In this document: positions 61,477 through 64,000 of the stretch, in pieces
Layout of the letters: every line of letters starts with the position of its first letter
Position numbering within the stretch: position 1 is the first letter of the stretch
Assembly (NCBI GenBank): GCA_016704275.1
Contig: JADJAK010000001.1
Location: 496,001-560,000 of the forward strand
DNA length: 64,000 nucleotides
Source of the DNA: Gemmatimonadota bacterium
GTDB lineage: Bacteria; Gemmatimonadota; Gemmatimonadetes; Gemmatimonadales; GWC2-71-9
Direction of reading: 5' to 3'
Translations under genes and position numbers: made by a program
Notes under the pieces: generated by a model
Database searches by the model: none
The model's input: the letters and a program-made list of their open reading frames with translations, nothing else
Told to the model about the DNA's origin: nothing

Positions 61477-62117
61477 CAGCGCACCCGCTGGCTGAGTTCG
61501 GCCAACACGGCCCCGAAGGGCACGCCACGCGCCTGCAGCAGGACCATGAGGTGGAAGAGCAGGTCAGCCGATTCACTGGCGAGCCGCTCATCGCTTTCGG
61601 ACAACGCCGCAATGACCGTCTCGACCCCTTCCTCGCCGACCTTCTGGGCGATCTTGGGGAGCCCGCGTTCGAAGAGCGTGGCGGTGTACGATTCCGGTGG
61701 CCGGGTGGCGTGGCGATCGGCGATCATTCGCGCCAGGCGGGTCAACAAATGACCCCCCTGATCGTCCTCATCGACGAGCTGCCCGTCCGTCGTGATCCGC
61801 CGGAAGAAGCAAGTCGGACGCTCGGTATGGCAGGCGGGACCCTTTTGTGTGACGCGGTAGAGAATGGCGTCCGCGTCGCAGTCCAGACGCACCTCGACCA
61901 CCTGCTGGGTGTGACCGGACTGTTCGCCCTTCTTCCAGAGCGCCTGACGCGAGCGGCTCCAGTAGTGGGCATGACCCGTCGACAGCGTCGCCTCGAGGGC
62001 GGCGCGATCGGCCCAGGCGAGCATCAGGAGGTTGCCGGAAAGGGCATCCTGCGCCACCACGGGCACCAAGCCGGCGGTATCAAACCGGACGGCATCGAGG
62101 GCCGGAGCGTCTGTCAC
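61476..62117 (-). CDS. hisIE: Histidine biosynthesis bifunctional HisI-HisE (phosphoribosyl-AMP cyclohydrolase / phosphoribosyl-ATP diphosphatase)
   Basis: 213 residues. HisI half: NLLMLAWADRAALEATLSTG, WSRSRQALWKKGEQSGHTQ and the zinc-related CDADAILYRVTQKGPACHT. HisE half: LARMIADRHATRPPESYTA, KIAQKVGEEGVETVIAALSE. GTG 62117 is chosen because a good promoter places its start exactly there (a leaderless transcript); an in-frame ATG at 62159 lies inside the -35 region and would add 14 residues. First gene before dnaE, accA, ricT and metG. Confidence 0.93.
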   Translation of the reverse strand: MTDAPALDAVRFDTAGLVPVVAQDALSGNLLMLAWADRAALEATLSTGHAHYWSRSRQALWKKGEQSGHTQQVVEVRLDCDADAILYRVTQKGPACHTERPTCFFRRITTDGQLVDEDDQGGHLLTRLARMIADRHATRPPESYTATLFERGLPKIAQKVGEEGVETVIAALSESDERLASESADLLFHLMVLLQARGVPFGAVLAELSQRVR

Positions 62118-62123
62118 CCGGGA

Positions 62124-62152
62124 ATCGTATCCCGACACCGCCCGATTGTCAA
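62124..62152 (-). promoter_or_regulatory. Sigma-70 promoter for hisIE-dnaE-accA-ricT-metG
   Basis: Leftward: -35 TTGACA (62147-62152), 17 bases, -10 TACGAT (62124-62129). The transcript should start 6-7 bases later at about 62117, the G of the hisIE GTG. Confidence 0.7.
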
Positions 62153-62174
62153 AAGTCATTGTCCTGCTTACGCT
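62146..62174 (+). promoter_or_regulatory. Divergent promoter for the M30-like lipoprotein gene
   Basis: Rightward: -35 TTGTCA (62146-62151), 17 bases, -10 TACGCT (62169-62174). The -35 element shares its bases with the leftward -35, so the two promoters cannot be fully occupied at once. Confidence 0.6.
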
Positions 62175-62211
62175 TAGGTCAGTTTTCCTGCGCCCACGGA
62201 GCCAACCGCGC

Positions 62212-63891
62212 ATGCCCGCTTCCCGCACGATGTGGCCGTCCACGCTCACCCTGCTCGCGCTGGCCGCGTGTGGTGGGTCCGGCACCGGCCCAGGCCCGGT
62301 AACGGTCACCTGCACCACCCCGACGCCGGTGGTCCTTGAGCCGGGCGCCCAGGTGCTCATCGATGCGGCACGGACCAGCAACTGCCTCTCCCTCCCCGGT
62401 GGCGGCGAGGCCCGCGAGTACCTCGTGGTGGCCTATTCTGGGGCCGGCACCGAAACCACCAGTGGCATCTCGACCAGTTATGCCCTCGCGTCAGGCGCCA
62501 CCGGCGGCGGGAGCGCCCTGCTGGACGGCCTGCCCGCCCCGGTGGCCTCCTTCGGGCGCTCGGCCGAGGGAGCCGACGCCTTCCACCGGAACCTCCGCCG
62601 CGCAGAGGCCCGGATCGCGGCCGACCCGGCCACCCGGCTCGGGAATTCGTGGGGCGGGAGCCCCCCGATGGCCTCGATCCCGATCGTCGGGCAACGCGAT
62701 TCGTTCTACGTCTGCCGGACCAGCAGCTGTGCCGCGTTCGATCGGGTCGGCGCCACGGTGCGCTTCGTGGGTCGTCAGGGCGCCATCTACACCGACGATG
62801 CCAATCCGGTCACGGCCGAGTCGCTGACCGAGTCGGACATCACCCAGCTCGGCACGCTCTTCGACGATTACCTCTTTCCGATTGATACCACCGCCTTCGG
62901 TCGCGAGTCGGACATCGATGGCGACCAGCGCGTGGCGATCCTGATCTCGGCCGCCGTCAACGACCTCACGAGCGACTGCGCGAATGGGCGGATCATCGGC
63001 TACTTCTATGGTGCCGACCTGATTGCGTCGCTCGCCGGCAGCAATCGCCGCGAGGTCTTTTACGCCTTCGCACCGAAGGCGGCGACGACGAGCTGTCCTG
63101 CCGTCACCCGCAGCATTGCGCTGCGCGCCTTGCCACCGGTGCTCATTCACGAACTGCAGCACATGATCTCGTTCAACCAGCGGGTCCTCGTGCGCGGCGC
63201 GGGCCAGGAGGATCTCTGGCTGAACGAGGGGCTCTCCCACTTCGCCGAGGAGCTCGGCTATCGTGGCGTGCCCGACGCGCGCTGCCCGAATTCGGCGAGC
63301 TGCTTTGCCCAGTTCTCCTCGGGCGACATCGACAACGCGTACAGCTATCTGTCGGACCCCGAGGCGACCGCGCTCGTGACCCCGGGCAACAACAGCGGCC
63401 CGCTGGCGTATCGCGGTGCCTCGTGGCTCTTCGTGCGCTGGTTGGCCGACCACTTCAGCAGCGACACGTTGCTCGGGACGCAGGTGACGCGGGGGCTGGT
63501 GCAGTCCACGCGAGATGGCGCCACCAACGTCAGCGCCGTGGCTGGCGTCGACTTTCCGACCCTGGTCGGCGAGTGGCAACTGGCCAACTATCTCGAGAAT
63601 CTCCCGGGCTTCGCGCAGGTCGGGCGGCTACGCTACCGCACCTGGAATTTCCGGTCTCTCTATCAGGCCAATTTCCCGACGCTCTTCGCCAAGCCGTACC
63701 CGCTGACACCCGACTCCACGGCCGGGAGCTACAGCCGCACCGGGACACTGCGGGGCGGCAGCGGGCGTCACGTCCGGTACCGGTTGGCGGCGGGGGCGGC
63801 CGGTGTGACCGTGCAGCTCACCGGCAGCAACGGCAATGGCGCCCCGTCGAGTACGGCCGAACCGCGCTTCGCGGTGGTGCGCATCCGGTGA
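62212..63891 (+). CDS. Secreted M30-like zinc metalloprotease (lipoprotein)
   Basis: 559 residues. MPASRTMWPSTLTLLALAAC ends in a lipobox cysteine. Zinc motif VLIHELQHMISFNQ with the distal glutamate in LWLNEGLSHFAEELGY is typical of gluzincins; DIDGDQRVAILISAAVNDL upstream matches the hyicolysin (M30) style. Three Cys-containing loops occur. GGAG precedes the ATG by 10 bases. The stop overlaps the next start by 4 bases. Confidence 0.85.
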   Translation: MPASRTMWPSTLTLLALAACGGSGTGPGPVTVTCTTPTPVVLEPGAQVLIDAARTSNCLSLPGGGEAREYLVVAYSGAGTETTSGISTSYALASGATGGGSALLDGLPAPVASFGRSAEGADAFHRNLRRAEARIAADPATRLGNSWGGSPPMASIPIVGQRDSFYVCRTSSCAAFDRVGATVRFVGRQGAIYTDDANPVTAESLTESDITQLGTLFDDYLFPIDTTAFGRESDIDGDQRVAILISAAVNDLTSDCANGRIIGYFYGADLIASLAGSNRREVFYAFAPKAATTSCPAVTRSIALRALPPVLIHELQHMISFNQRVLVRGAGQEDLWLNEGLSHFAEELGYRGVPDARCPNSASCFAQFSSGDIDNAYSYLSDPEATALVTPGNNSGPLAYRGASWLFVRWLADHFSSDTLLGTQVTRGLVQSTRDGATNVSAVAGVDFPTLVGEWQLANYLENLPGFAQVGRLRYRTWNFRSLYQANFPTLFAKPYPLTPDSTAGSYSRTGTLRGGSGRHVRYRLAAGAAGVTVQLTGSNGNGAPSSTAEPRFAVVRIR

Positions 63892-64000
63892 GGCGCACGG
63901 TGGGGCAGCTCGTGCTCGCGCTCGCGCCGACGCTGCTGGCAGCTCAGCTGCCGCCGCGTCCGGCGCTGCCCGATCTGGCCGCCTCCGTCCGGGTGGCCGG
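63888..64000 (+). CDS. Start of a secreted protein (cut by window end)
   Basis: GTG at 63888 overlaps the previous stop (GTGA). The first 37 codons give VRRTVGQLVLALAPTLLAAQ, a signal peptide with basic n-region, hydrophobic core and A-A-Q end, followed by LPPRPALPDLAASVRVA. No further sequence is available, so the function is unknown. Confidence 0.65.
   Translation, partial: MRRTVGQLVLALAPTLLAAQLPPRPALPDLAASVRVA

Overview
The window is high-GC DNA from a diderm (Gram-negative) bacterium. Supporting genes are an LPS Kdo transferase (waaA), an MlaE/F/D lipid-transport set, several lipobox-bearing secreted proteins and small outer-membrane barrels with signal peptides ending in A-A-Q or A-Q. 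The gene set and signal-peptide style suggest Gemmatimonadota or a close relative, but this is inference because there is no 16S gene here. The region is almost entirely chromosomal housekeeping sequence. I see no insertion sequence, prophage, integron or CRISPR array.

Layout. 0.4-2.9 kb: sigma-54 response regulator plus soluble histidine kinase. 2.9-6.9 kb: glycosyltransferase, wecB and an AMP-dependent acyl ligase. 7.0-8.7 kb: NYN/OST-HTH RNA-binding protein split by a frameshift. 9.5-11.8 kb: kbl-tdh threonine catabolism operon. 12.3 kb: histone H1-like protein with a bidirectional terminator. 12.6-18.2 kb: RNA methyltransferases, thiE, mltG, ruvX, rho. 18.4-23.3 kb: M50 protease, an orphan HisKA-domain peptide, a cation/proton antiporter and a P1B-4 metal ATPase. 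23.1-28.3 kb: decayed secreted gene, Zn-dehydrogenase plus PLP decarboxylase pair, phosphodiesterase. 28.4-33 kb: Nramp-like transporter, aldolase/SDR fusion, frameshifted mtnA. 33-38 kb: small lipoprotein and two unusual carbohydrate-type proteins. 38.26-39.0 kb: seven-gene tRNA array with its own promoter and terminator. 39.1-42.6 kb: principal-type sigma factor fused in an operon with mlaE-mlaF-mlaD. 42.7-44 kb: Nudix and AraC-type genes. 44-48.3 kb: F1 ATP synthase genes atpA-G-D-C. 48.3-49.5 kb: two outer-membrane barrels. 49.5-54.4 kb: waaA, CPBP protease, DsbA-like protein and a TPM-nucleotidyltransferase-lemA operon. 54.5-62.1 kb: hisIE-dnaE-accA-ricT-metG operon read leftward from one promoter. 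62.2-64 kb: M30-like lipoprotein protease and the start of another secreted protein.

The most unusual signal is not a gene. At least eight intergenic spots carry short tandem arrays whose unit is always 7 bp but whose sequence differs from place to place (GTCGTAR, GTCGTTR, GGATGAT, TCGATGA, NATCGAT, GCGAGAA). They sit on or directly after stop codons, often in inverted pairs that could fold into long hairpins. Most units contain a stop codon in the sense of the upstream gene, and a 7-bp period places that stop in all three frames within three units. Other points of interest are a perfect CRP-type palindrome before atpA, a leaderless promoter for hisIE that overlaps a divergent promoter, a very short epsilon subunit, and three genes split by one-base changes in G/C runs, which may be assembly errors.
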